Shown here piece by piece: positions 53,642 through 61,370 of a stretch of 64,000 nt of DNA (its first letter is position 1; each line of letters opens with the position of its first letter). Under the pieces are notes generated by a model, which saw nothing but the letters and a program-made list of their open reading frames with translations, made no database searches and was not told where the DNA came from. This DNA is from Peribacter sp043814035 (GTDB lineage Bacteria > Patescibacteriota > Gracilibacteria > Peribacterales > Peribacteraceae). The DNA lies in NCBI GenBank assembly GCA_043814035.1, contig JBDRKJ010000002.1, forward strand, positions 124,001 through 188,000, written 5' to 3'. Made by a program: the position numbers and the translations under genes.

Positions 53642-54273
53642 TGCGCTCAGTCACTGCTTCGCCGCAGGCGCTCGAAGAGGCTCTACGCGTTCTTGCTGCA
53701 GGAGGTGTAGTCGCCCATGCAACAGAGACCTGCTACGGACTTGCCTGCGATCTCACTAATCCGCAGGCGGTTACAAAACTCTTTGCGATCAAGAATCGTC
53801 CGCAGGATCAACCGGTGAGCGGGCTCTTTGCATCAATAGCCACAGCAAAGAAATACGTTGAATGGAACACGAAGGCCGAAGAGCTCGCCTCAAAGCACCT
53901 CCCAGGCCCCCTCACTCTCATTCTCCCTATGAATGAAGCAGCACGGGAAAAACTCTTCATTGTCCCAATCCCTAATCCCCAATCCCTAATCCGCGGAATC
54001 GGCATTCGTATCTCGAGTCATCCTTTGGCCATGGAACTCGTCAGGCGCTTCGGTAAGCCGCTCTCGACAACGTCGGCCAACGTACACGGCAGGCCCAATC
54101 CCTACTCGGTACAGGAAATTGAGCAGCAGTTTGCCTCCACCAATGTGCAACCAGACCTTATTCTCGATAGCGGTACGCTCCCACCGACTCCACCCTCAAC
54201 CATTATCAACCTTTCATCTGCAGGGCAGACACGCACACATCGTCAGGGCGACCTTTCTGTCGAGGATCGCTGA
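53641..54273 (+). CDS. tsaC: Threonylcarbamoyl-AMP synthase, Sua5/TsaC family
   Basis: A 210-residue YrdC-fold enzyme: 'VVAHATETCYGLACDLTNP' binds substrate, and 'IKNRPQDQPVSGLFASI' is the KxRP motif. 'KHLPGPLTLILP' and 'TTSANVHGRPNP' (SANxSG-like) follow. It makes threonylcarbamoyl-AMP for t6A with TsaB (32027). Residues around 110-118 ('PIPNPQSLI') come from two tandem 14-nt repeats inserted in frame at 53965-53992, replacing a variable loop. It starts in a TAATG overlap with dnaE. There is no C-terminal Sua5 domain, so TsaC is the better name. Confidence 0.9.
   Translation: MRSVTASPQALEEALRVLAAGGVVAHATETCYGLACDLTNPQAVTKLFAIKNRPQDQPVSGLFASIATAKKYVEWNTKAEELASKHLPGPLTLILPMNEAAREKLFIVPIPNPQSLIRGIGIRISSHPLAMELVRRFGKPLSTTSANVHGRPNPYSVQEIEQQFASTNVQPDLILDSGTLPPTPPSTIINLSSAGQTRTHRQGDLSVEDR
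53965..53992 (+). repeat. Tandem CCAATCCCTAATCC in the tsaC gene
   Basis: Two exact 14-nt copies, 53965-53978 and 53979-53992, read in frame as part of 'PIPNPQSLIRG'. The unit resembles a dispersed repeat unrelated to the gene family. Confidence 0.75.
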
Positions 54274-54327
54274 AGAACCCTGTAAAGTCTCTTCCGCAAC
54301 ACAAGAAGAGCCGAGTAAGCTCTTGGC

Positions 54328-54774
54328 ATGTACTGCCCGCGATGCAAAGCGACCGACACGGCGGTTATCGACTCGCGTCTCGCAGAGGATGGCCGGGCAA
54401 TTCGCCGTCGGCGCGAGTGCACCAAGTGTAATCATCGTTACACAACATTTGAGCGCCAAGAACTTAGCAACCTCATCGTCATCAAGCGTGACAGCACCCG
54501 TGAACCATATAGTCGCACCAAGCTCGAACGCGGTATTTGGCTCGCCTGTTCCAAGCGCCCGATTTCGCAGGAGAAGATTGACCGTCTGCTCACCAAATTG
54601 GAAGAGAAATGGGGTGGCAACCGTAAGGAGGTATCAAGCTCCACCATCGGCACTGATGTGATGCGAGAATTGAAGAAGCTCGATACCGTCGCCTACATCC
54701 GATTCGCTTCTGTGCATCGCGAATTTAAAGATGTGCAGGAATTTAAGAAGGAATTGGGGCAGCTTTTGAAGTAA
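54328..54774 (+). CDS. nrdR: Transcriptional repressor NrdR
   Basis: A 148-residue NrdR. The zinc ribbon has 'MYCPRCKATDTAVIDSRL' (Cys3, Cys6) and 'RRRRECTKCNHRYTTFER' (two more Cys). The ATP-cone domain follows ('IVIKRDSTREPYSRTKLERG'). It senses (d)ATP and represses ribonucleotide reductase genes, which are not in the window. TAAGCT with a 6-nt gap lies before the ATG but is a weak -10. A purine-rich repeat starts right at its stop codon. Confidence 0.95.
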   Translation: MYCPRCKATDTAVIDSRLAEDGRAIRRRRECTKCNHRYTTFERQELSNLIVIKRDSTREPYSRTKLERGIWLACSKRPISQEKIDRLLTKLEEKWGGNRKEVSSSTIGTDVMRELKKLDTVAYIRFASVHREFKDVQEFKKELGQLLK

Positions 54775-54811
54775 GAAAAGTAAGGAAAGGCAGGAAGGTA
54801 AGGAAGGGGTT
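54775..54811. repeat. Purine-rich arm upstream of the four-helix-bundle cassette
   Basis: Direct repeats of GTAAGGAAAGG/GGTAAGGAAGG. The reverse complement of this tract, for example CCTTCCTTACC, occurs downstream at 55194-55245. Confidence 0.7.
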
Positions 54812-54814
54812 CTC

Positions 54815-54823
54815 TGCTATGAT
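54815..54823 (+). promoter_or_regulatory. Extended -10 box of the four-helix-bundle gene
   Basis: TGC then TATGAT, with 6 nt to the ATG at 54830; a leaderless start is predicted. Confidence 0.6.
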
Positions 54824-54829
54824 TTTATT

Positions 54830-55192
54830 ATGCTCAGAAGAATGGACATTGGCTTCCGCAGGCTCATTATCTGGCAAGAGGCAAAAAAGTTGGCCCTCAA
54901 AATCTATGGAGTAACAAAAGCATTTCCTAAAGAGGAGCAGTTTCACCTCGTGACACAAATCCGCAGAGCTGCCACGTCAATTATGGCAAACATTGCAGAA
55001 GGATCGGCAATGCAGACACGGGCACACCGTGATGCTTTTTACGGTAGGGCACGGGGCTCTGTGGCAGAAGTGGATGCATTTATTGAGTTGAGTTCCGACC
55101 TGGATCTGATATCAAAAGCAGATGCAAACGATATTGCTGACCATTGCGCTCGTTTGAGCTATCTTCTTACCCAATTACTGAAAAGCAAGTAG
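54830..55192 (+). CDS. Four-helix-bundle protein, S23/23S-IVS family
   Basis: A 120-residue protein of the 'four helix bundle' (S23, intervening-sequence) family: 'FRRLIIWQEAKKLALKIYGV', 'LVTQIRRAATSIMANIAEGS' and 'GRARGSVAEVDAFIELSSDL'. Family members occur inside 23S rRNA intervening sequences and, as here, as free genes. Their function is unknown, though nucleic acid binding has been suggested. A purine-rich tract and its pyrimidine-rich complement flank the gene as an inverted pair, like a small mobile cassette. The gene has its own extended -10 promoter. Confidence 0.9.
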   Translation: MLRRMDIGFRRLIIWQEAKKLALKIYGVTKAFPKEEQFHLVTQIRRAATSIMANIAEGSAMQTRAHRDAFYGRARGSVAEVDAFIELSSDLDLISKADANDIADHCARLSYLLTQLLKSK

Positions 55193-55193
55193 C

Positions 55194-55245
55194 TTTTCTG
55201 TTCCACTTTCCTTACGTTTCTTACGTTCCTCACCTTCCTTACCTC
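55194..55245. repeat. Pyrimidine-rich arm downstream of the four-helix-bundle cassette
   Basis: Repeated CTTACGTTTC / TTACGTTCC / CCTTCCTTACC units, inverted with respect to 54775-54811. It ends directly at the aspS ATG (55246), so it forms the aspS upstream region. Confidence 0.7.
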
Positions 55246-57015
55246 ATGTTACGTACGCACACCTGTGGCGAACTCACGGCAAAGAACGCGAAGGAAGAAA
55301 CAACAACGCTCTGTGGCTGGGTGCACCGGCGCCGTGACCACGGAGGGCTCATCTTCGTCGACCTGCGAGACCGTTACGGTTTCACGCAGATCGTGTTTGA
55401 TCCTGAGAACAAGGCAGTCTTCACCACGGCCGAAAAGATCCGCCCCGAGTGGGTACTCAAAATCACCGGGACGGTGCGCAAACGTGTGGAAGGCGCAGAA
55501 CGGAAGGAGAATCCTACAGGAGAGATAGAAGTGATCGCGGAAGAACTTGCGGTCCTGAGTGAGGCGAAGACCCCACCTTTCGAAATCGATCAGGAGAAGG
55601 AGGTCAACGAGGAGCTCCGGCTCCAGTATCGCTTCTTGGATCTTCGGCGCCCTACCTTACAAAAGATGATGCAGAAGCGGGATGCCTTCATTGGACATAT
55701 CCGTACCTACATGCACAGCAAGAATTTTACTGAGGTGCAGACCCCCATCCTCGCCAATTCTTCGCCAGAGGGAGCGCGTGACTATCTCGTCCCGAGCCGA
55801 CTGCACCGTGGCATGTTTTATGCCCTTCCACAGGCTCCACAACAGTTTAAGCAGCTCCTTATGGTGGCGGGGCTCGACCGTTACTTTCAGATCGCCCCTT
55901 GTTTCCGTGACGAAGACCCCCGTGCAGACCGACACCCAGGTGAGTTCTACCAGCTTGACCTGGAAATGAGCTTCGTCACACAAGAGGATGTGTTTGAAGC
56001 TGTGGAACCTCTTATGGCGGAACTCACGGAACGCTTTAGTGATAAAAAGGTCCTGCAGAAACCATTCCCTCAGTTCACATGGAAGGAGATCTTTGACCGC
56101 TACGGATCAGACAAGCCCGACTTGCGCTTCGGTTTGGAGCTCACGGATGTTACATCTCTCTGCAAGGAGTGCGGATTCTCCATCTTTGCCGATGCCGTTG
56201 CTCAGGGGGGAGCGGTAAAAGCGTTGAGAGTCGCCGGCGGTGCAAAATTTTCTCGCAAGGAGATTGATGATCTCACAGAGGCCGCTTGGACATTCGGTGC
56301 CAAGGGGCTTGCGTGGATGAAGATGGCTAAGGGGAAACTCGAAGGTGTGCCCGCGGCGAAGTTGGGACCCGATCTCGCTGGAAAAATCGCCGAACAGCTC
56401 AAGTTAGAAGAAGGAGACATTGCCTTCTTTACAGCGGATAAATGGCTCATCGCATGTCGCTCAATCGGTCAGGTTCGCGCCGAGATCGGCAAAAAACTCA
56501 AATTGGCTGATCCCAAGGCAGCCGCGTGGGCATGGATAAAGGATTACCCCATGTACGAGTGGAATGAGCAGGAGAAGAAGGTTGATTTTTCGCATAACCC
56601 CTTCTCGATGCCGCAGGGTGGGATGGAGGCGCTGGAAGCGAAAGATCCTCTTTCGATTCTTGCCTTCCAGTATGACCTTATTTGCAACGGCTTCGAGATC
56701 AGCTCCGGAGCCATCAGAAATCACAGTCCGGATATTATGTACAAAGCATTTGGTATCGCCGGATACACGAAAGAGGATGTTGATCGAAAATTTGGCGGCA
56801 TGATCCGCGCTTTCCAATACGGTGCCCCGCCGCATGGCGGCATCGCTCCGGGTATTGACCGCCTCATGATGGTGCTCTGGGAATGCCCGAGTATTCGTGA
56901 TATCTATGCGTTCCCCAAAAATGGTAAGGCGCAGGATGTCATGATGGGGGCTCCGTCTGTTGTTTCTGACGCACAGCTCAACGAACTGGGCATCTGCGTT
57001 GTCGAGGAAAAGTAA
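55246..57015 (+). CDS. aspS: Aspartyl-tRNA synthetase
   Basis: A 589-residue bacterial-type AspRS. The N-terminal OB anticodon domain has 'TLCGWVHRRRDHGGLIFVDL' (about residues 21-40). The class II catalytic core has 'FTEVQTPILANSSPEGARDY' (motif 1), 'YFQIAPCFRDEDPRADRHP' (motif 2) and 'GIAPGIDRLMM' (motif 3), with the bacterial GAD insertion between. The frame continues upstream to 55144, but that part covers the pyrimidine repeat; ATG 55246 gives the standard N terminus. Whether it is discriminating or also charges tRNA-Asn cannot be told here. Confidence 0.95.
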   Translation: MLRTHTCGELTAKNAKEETTTLCGWVHRRRDHGGLIFVDLRDRYGFTQIVFDPENKAVFTTAEKIRPEWVLKITGTVRKRVEGAERKENPTGEIEVIAEELAVLSEAKTPPFEIDQEKEVNEELRLQYRFLDLRRPTLQKMMQKRDAFIGHIRTYMHSKNFTEVQTPILANSSPEGARDYLVPSRLHRGMFYALPQAPQQFKQLLMVAGLDRYFQIAPCFRDEDPRADRHPGEFYQLDLEMSFVTQEDVFEAVEPLMAELTERFSDKKVLQKPFPQFTWKEIFDRYGSDKPDLRFGLELTDVTSLCKECGFSIFADAVAQGGAVKALRVAGGAKFSRKEIDDLTEAAWTFGAKGLAWMKMAKGKLEGVPAAKLGPDLAGKIAEQLKLEEGDIAFFTADKWLIACRSIGQVRAEIGKKLKLADPKAAAWAWIKDYPMYEWNEQEKKVDFSHNPFSMPQGGMEALEAKDPLSILAFQYDLICNGFEISSGAIRNHSPDIMYKAFGIAGYTKEDVDRKFGGMIRAFQYGAPPHGGIAPGIDRLMMVLWECPSIRDIYAFPKNGKAQDVMMGAPSVVSDAQLNELGICVVEEK

Positions 57016-57057
57016 TATCCTGCCTGTTTGCGATAGAGTGCATCAGAGAGCCCTTTC

Positions 57058-57066
57058 TGCTATAAT
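57058..57066 (+). promoter_or_regulatory. Extended -10 box of the 57073 gene
   Basis: TGC then TATAAT, a perfect hexamer, with 6 nt to the ATG at 57073. Confidence 0.65.
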
Positions 57067-57072
57067 AATCAG

Positions 57073-58062
57073 ATGCCGAACGATCCTGTGGATCCCAAGA
57101 AGGCTGACATGCAGAGAGAACTTGAGCGTGCTCAGGAGCTCAAGCGTAAGCAGCTGGAAAAGGATAAGGAGCACCGCGCAGGGCGCAAGAAAGAGGGAGT
57201 GGAACGCGGCGAACGGCAACACGCATTTTCCGAGGCGGATCTACTGGCAGAAGAACGTAAAAAGCAGGAACTTAAAGAATGGCGCGGGGCAGAGGTCGAA
57301 CGAAAAAAGGCGGTGATAGAGATGAAAAAAAAGAAGGCAGAGGAGAAGAAATTTTGGGAAGATCAGGCTGCAGAGCACGAAGAGCGTATGAAGAAGCGCC
57401 GTGAGTACATGAAACAAATGCATGAACAGAACGCGCGCATGGTTTTGAAAGAGCGCAGAAAAAACGAGGCCAGAAAACTTATGAATAACACCCGCGAACA
57501 GGCAGAGTGGGGCGCCCTGCGTGCACGTCAGCAGGCAGAGTTTTGGGCTAAACGCGAGCGGAGCAAGACAGAGATGGAAGGACGCAAAAAGCGCTCAGAT
57601 GCTGATCAAGAAGAGCGGCGCCTGAAGGAAACGGCTGACGAAGAGGCAAAGCAGAAGAAGGCCAAGCTCGATGCGCAAGAGCGGGAGGCAACGGCCCGAA
57701 TGGAAGATGATATTCGTAGACGACGCCTTGCCGCCGCAAGCCTGCCCATGGGTGTTCGCGACACAGAGCAACGTAAGATTGATGCGGATGAACGCCATGA
57801 GCGCGAAAAGATCGAGCAAGACAAGCGCACCAAGAAGACAGCAGTGGATACCGAAACCACAAAGAAGAAATTCGAACTCGAGGCACTCGCCCACCACAAG
57901 CGCGAGCAGGCCACGGTGCACGAACGCGAAACCCTACAGGGGGTGGAGACCGAAGCGAAGCAGAAGGGCGATCAGGCCGGTAAGGAGGCCATACACCGTG
58001 AAGAGGAGGCTGCCCGCCGCGCGGATCGTATCGCACGGGGAGAGGAAGAAATCCCCTCATAA
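57073..58062 (+). CDS. Highly charged helical protein
   Basis: A 329-residue protein made almost wholly of Arg, Lys, Glu, Asp, Ala and Gln, for example 'AEEKKFWEDQAAEHEERMKK' and 'KLDAQEREATARMEDDIRRR'. No signal peptide, membrane helix or globular segment is visible. The pattern of alternating acidic and basic residues suggests a long single alpha helix or coiled coil. It may bind nucleic acid or act as a spacer; function unknown. A perfect extended -10 box lies 6 nt upstream of the ATG. The tRNA-Leu gene follows 30 nt downstream. Confidence 0.7.
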   Translation: MPNDPVDPKKADMQRELERAQELKRKQLEKDKEHRAGRKKEGVERGERQHAFSEADLLAEERKKQELKEWRGAEVERKKAVIEMKKKKAEEKKFWEDQAAEHEERMKKRREYMKQMHEQNARMVLKERRKNEARKLMNNTREQAEWGALRARQQAEFWAKRERSKTEMEGRKKRSDADQEERRLKETADEEAKQKKAKLDAQEREATARMEDDIRRRRLAAASLPMGVRDTEQRKIDADERHEREKIEQDKRTKKTAVDTETTKKKFELEALAHHKREQATVHERETLQGVETEAKQKGDQAGKEAIHREEEAARRADRIARGEEEIPS

Positions 58063-58075
58063 ACGACAGAAAGCT

Positions 58076-58084
58076 TGCTACAGT
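58076..58084 (+). promoter_or_regulatory. Extended -10 box of tRNA-Leu
   Basis: TGC then TACAGT, 8 nt before the mature tRNA 5' end at 58093. Confidence 0.5.
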
Positions 58085-58092
58085 ATAGGTAT

Positions 58093-58181
58093 GCCGAGGT
58101 GGCGAAATTGGCAGACGCGCCAGCCTTAGGAGCTGGTCCCGCGCATGCGGGATGGAGGTTCGAGCCCTCTCCTCGGCACCA
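58093..58181 (+). tRNA. tRNA-Leu (anticodon UAG)
   Basis: The acceptor stem GCCGAGG (58093-58099) pairs with CCTCGGC (58171-58177). The anticodon stem CCAGC/GCTGG encloses CTTAGGA, anticodon TAG at 58127-58129, which reads CUA and other CUN codons. The long variable arm (TCCCGC-gcat-GCGGGA) marks a class II tRNA. The T arm contains GGTTCGAGCC. Discriminator A is followed by an encoded CCA (58179-58181). Confidence 0.96.
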
Positions 58182-58208
58182 GATAGGATTTACTAGAACT
58201 ATTACGCA

Positions 58209-59042
58209 ATGACAGAGCAGCAAGTAACACGAGTGGCAATCGCAACAGAAAAGTTTTTGAAGGTACCGCTGGATGATGTGATAAGAAACGTGGGGGATGG
58301 TGTAATAGTAAATAGCATTATCCGAACCCTTATTAAGCCGGAGTTGGAAAAAAGGGGGATGGGAAAATTCAGATCTGCAATTGTGGAAATTTTTCCTAAG
58401 GATAAACAACCACCCAAATTTCATTTTGACGACGATTGCATGTTTGCCATGAAGCTAAAGGAGGGGATATTAAAACCGGAAATGAAAGGCAGGTATCTCT
58501 TTCAAGACTGCGGAGTAACTATGGACGACGTTGAAAACATTGCTCTCCCCCAAAACTTCGGAGACCCGAATTCCGCAAAGCTTTTTGTTGTGCGCTTTGA
58601 TCCGTTTTTCTTCCTGTTCTTCGATTTTCGATATAACCGGCAGCGTGTGGAAGCGCAATTGGCAAGAGCCAAGGAGTACATTACTGCCGCACGGAAACTA
58701 GACCCTGAAGCAGAACATGCACCGATATGCGATATGCTATGGGCTGCCATGGAAATGATGGCGCAGGCCATGATCCTCTCCTTGCCTGACGGAGAAAAAA
58801 CAAAAACGCACGACAAATTAGAGCACCTTGATGACCTTCGTAAGGGGTTAGTCATCGTGTCTGATGATTTTATGCGCGTATTTGCACAAGTAAGTAAAAA
58901 GAGACCTGCTGCAAGATATCCGGATGTGAGCAGTGATCCGTCATGGCAAGAAAGAAGTAAGCCGCTTTCTCCCAAAGAAATTGCTGCGGCACTTGCGAAC
59001 CTTGAAAAGGAACTTGAGAACAATGTGATGCTCAAAATATAA
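58209..59042 (+). CDS. Hypothetical protein, possible HEPN-like C-terminal half
   Basis: A 277-residue protein. The N-terminal half has no recognised fold. The C-terminal half (about 140-250) is helical: 'NRQRVEAQLARAKEYITAAR', then 'DMLWAAMEMMAQAMILSLP', then 'KTHDKLEHL', then 'RPAARYPD'. This order resembles HEPN-type helical domains, but the catalytic RxxxxH motif is not clear, so the link is tentative. The gene is richer in A+T than its neighbours and lies 27 nt after the tRNA gene, a typical place for acquired genes. It may be transcribed from the tRNA promoter. Confidence 0.55.
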   Translation: MTEQQVTRVAIATEKFLKVPLDDVIRNVGDGVIVNSIIRTLIKPELEKRGMGKFRSAIVEIFPKDKQPPKFHFDDDCMFAMKLKEGILKPEMKGRYLFQDCGVTMDDVENIALPQNFGDPNSAKLFVVRFDPFFFLFFDFRYNRQRVEAQLARAKEYITAARKLDPEAEHAPICDMLWAAMEMMAQAMILSLPDGEKTKTHDKLEHLDDLRKGLVIVSDDFMRVFAQVSKKRPAARYPDVSSDPSWQERSKPLSPKEIAAALANLEKELENNVMLKI

Positions 59043-59144
59043 GCGAATTAATATCTAAACTATAAAGCTACAAAATAGAATTCAGTAACCCCCTTGTTAC
59101 CACACACCAAAAGGTCCAAGGATTTGATTCAGACCAACAGCTAT

Positions 59145-60914
59145 TTATATAACCACCGGTGGAACAGCCGGCGCTGCGGGAGGAGCAGCTGGGCGCGGTG
59201 GCTCATCTGCCTTCACATCCGCCTTAAACCCATCAAGCAGCTGCCTAAAGAGTGCAGGTAGTTCAGTTGGCTGCTTAAGAACGGCCTGCTCATTAATAGC
59301 AAAGTAGTCTATGCCAGTGCCCATTCTGAAGGTAATTTTTCCTGAGAGATCGCCAAGAATAGTGCGATCAACAGGGCCACCTGTTTCATTTGTGAGAGAG
59401 AGCTCAAAACTGTCATTTACCGCAAAAACTGTTTTCTCCAGACCGTCGTATATCTTCACGCCGCTTGGAACTCTAAAGCGCGCATCTGGCCTCCCGAGAT
59501 ACGAAGTAAGTGCATCCTTGCCTCCATTGAGAATATTTTTCTGGTTCTCTGCTGTGGTTTTCATCTCCTGCAGCACTGCGACTTCCTGTGTCAGCTGGGC
59601 ATCTTCCTGCTTATTTTTGGCAAGCGTATCGCTCAGCTCTTTCAGATGCTCCTGGCCGCGGGTTTTTTCGTCTCCCTCTTCAACTCCTTCAAGCTGCTTC
59701 GTGAGCTCCTCAATTTCTTTCTCAGCCTGAGGAAACTCCTTCTTGAGTGCCTTCTGCCGCTCCTCCTTCGCATCCTTCAACTGCTCTCCGGTTGTACCCT
59801 TTGTTTTCATTTCCTCCTTCAACTTCTGCTTCAGTGCATCCTCCCCAGGCGTCGGAGCCTCTGCACCCGTACCAGGCGCTCCTGCTGGTGCCCCTGTCTT
59901 CGCCTCCGGCTTCAGCTGGTCCTTCATCTTCTGGATACTCAGCAAAACGTAACCAATCAGACCCATAATCTTACTGAATCCGCGTTCCATAGGTGAGCCT
60001 TCGGTCACCTTGAGTACGGGGGGTTTGGCGAAGATCTCGTCAGGATTACTGGTATCGATTCCACGCATCTGCATCCGCGCGAGCATGATATTTTTATCAA
60101 TCTCCGAGGCCTTAGTGGCATCGAATGTCTTTAGCTCCTTCTCCGCGCCATCAATAATATCTGCGCGCTCCTCGTCAGAGAGCTCCATCGCTTCTTCTCG
60201 CGTTGTTTCGACCATTGTTTGACGTATCTGCTTCACAAACTCCTGTTGATCCGCAGGGATCTCGCTCAAGAACTTCTGAAATGCTGGATCTTTGGTGAGA
60301 ATTTCCTGCTTCTCTTTCGGGCTCTTATTGTTGAAGTTTTCGAAGAAACCCTTTGTAACTTCCAGTTCCGGGCTGTCATCTGTCATGCCTGCCATCAATC
60401 TCTCGGCAGCAGAAGCCAATTGGGGATTAGATGCAAAGGCTTCCTGGATCATCGTCTTTTCTGCCTCAGTAAGCTCACGGCCTTTCTCTTCTCGATCTAC
60501 TGACGCCTCTGCGCCGATCGCAAGCTTTCCATCAGCACCACGTTCCAATACAACACCTGCCGGCGCAAACGCCTCATTGACCACCTGAAGAGGATTTGGG
60601 GTGACCGAGGTTACAAGTTCTTGATAATACGCATTCGCCGCATTCACAAGCGCTGCTTGATATCGCTCCTGTAATTTGGCGTTATCTTCGCCAGCTTGCT
60701 GCACCTGAAAGAGTGCCAATTCTTTCGCAGCATCCGGATTCCCTACCTTCATCCTGTCTATCTGTTCTTGAATTGTCTTTTGTTCCGGGGTCAAATCTAC
60801 CGGAGGTGGTGCAGCAGGCGCACCCTCACCAGGAGCTGGAGCTGCGGCAGGCGCACCACCATCGAATATCAATCTCCGCTCTTTCTCTGTTCTGAATGTA
60901 GGATGAAACAACAT
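59145..60914 (-). CDS. Hypothetical low-complexity helical protein
   Basis: A 589-residue protein. After 'RRLIFDGGAP' comes an Ala/Pro/Gly-rich linker (about residues 20-45). The middle is long, helical and charged (about 45-450), and a small C-terminal globular part (about 455-560) with 'TVFAVNDSFELSLTNETGGP' is followed by another Pro/Ala tail. A hydrophobic segment near residue 330 ('KIMGLIGYVLLSIQ') may be membrane-associated. There is no signal peptide. It starts 5 nt after the 116-residue gene, so the two form an operon. No family is recognised. Confidence 0.65.
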   Translation of the reverse strand: MLFHPTFRTEKERRLIFDGGAPAAAPAPGEGAPAAPPPVDLTPEQKTIQEQIDRMKVGNPDAAKELALFQVQQAGEDNAKLQERYQAALVNAANAYYQELVTSVTPNPLQVVNEAFAPAGVVLERGADGKLAIGAEASVDREEKGRELTEAEKTMIQEAFASNPQLASAAERLMAGMTDDSPELEVTKGFFENFNNKSPKEKQEILTKDPAFQKFLSEIPADQQEFVKQIRQTMVETTREEAMELSDEERADIIDGAEKELKTFDATKASEIDKNIMLARMQMRGIDTSNPDEIFAKPPVLKVTEGSPMERGFSKIMGLIGYVLLSIQKMKDQLKPEAKTGAPAGAPGTGAEAPTPGEDALKQKLKEEMKTKGTTGEQLKDAKEERQKALKKEFPQAEKEIEELTKQLEGVEEGDEKTRGQEHLKELSDTLAKNKQEDAQLTQEVAVLQEMKTTAENQKNILNGGKDALTSYLGRPDARFRVPSGVKIYDGLEKTVFAVNDSFELSLTNETGGPVDRTILGDLSGKITFRMGTGIDYFAINEQAVLKQPTELPALFRQLLDGFKADVKADEPPRPAAPPAAPAVPPVVI

Positions 60915-60919
60915 GAAAA

Positions 60920-61270
60920 TTAATTGGTATCGAATGAAGCTTCGATAGATTTAAGCTTCTGTTGGTCACTCTCCGAAGCCTTCTCCTCAACGAAGTGGAT
61001 GGTTCCGATTTTAAACGAGCGCACCTTGGCATCCTGTTCCTGTAAATACTTCGCATAGCGCTGCTCGTATTCCTCCATCGCCTTGGCATAGCGCTCACCA
61101 CGTGCCTTCTTTTTCTTGGGTGTCTCATCCTTGTACTTTTCTTCCATCAGCGGGATCTGATCCAATGTAAGTTCCGATTCGATCTCACTCATGATGCTGT
61201 TGTAAATTTCCGCGCCCGTGCGCTTGGCAGGAATGATAGGAACACCCGAATTCTGTTGAGCAGCAGGCAT
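60920..61270 (-). CDS. Hypothetical small protein
   Basis: A 116-residue charged, mostly helical protein ('MEEKYKDETPKKKKARGERY' in the middle) with no membrane segment and no recognised domain. TATAAT with an upstream TGG lies about 30 nt upstream on the minus strand (near 61302-61310), giving a leader of roughly 24 nt. It is co-transcribed with the 589-residue gene that follows 5 nt later. Confidence 0.55.
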   Translation of the reverse strand: MPAAQQNSGVPIIPAKRTGAEIYNSIMSEIESELTLDQIPLMEEKYKDETPKKKKARGERYAKAMEEYEQRYAKYLQEQDAKVRSFKIGTIHFVEEKASESDQQKLKSIEASFDTN

Positions 61271-61370
61271 GGATATTGGTATGGAACCTTTCTTACTAAT
61301 TATACCAAATTTTCACGTTTTCCGCCATCCTCGCGCAAAAGCTGCAGAAGAGTGCAGATCGCCAATACTC

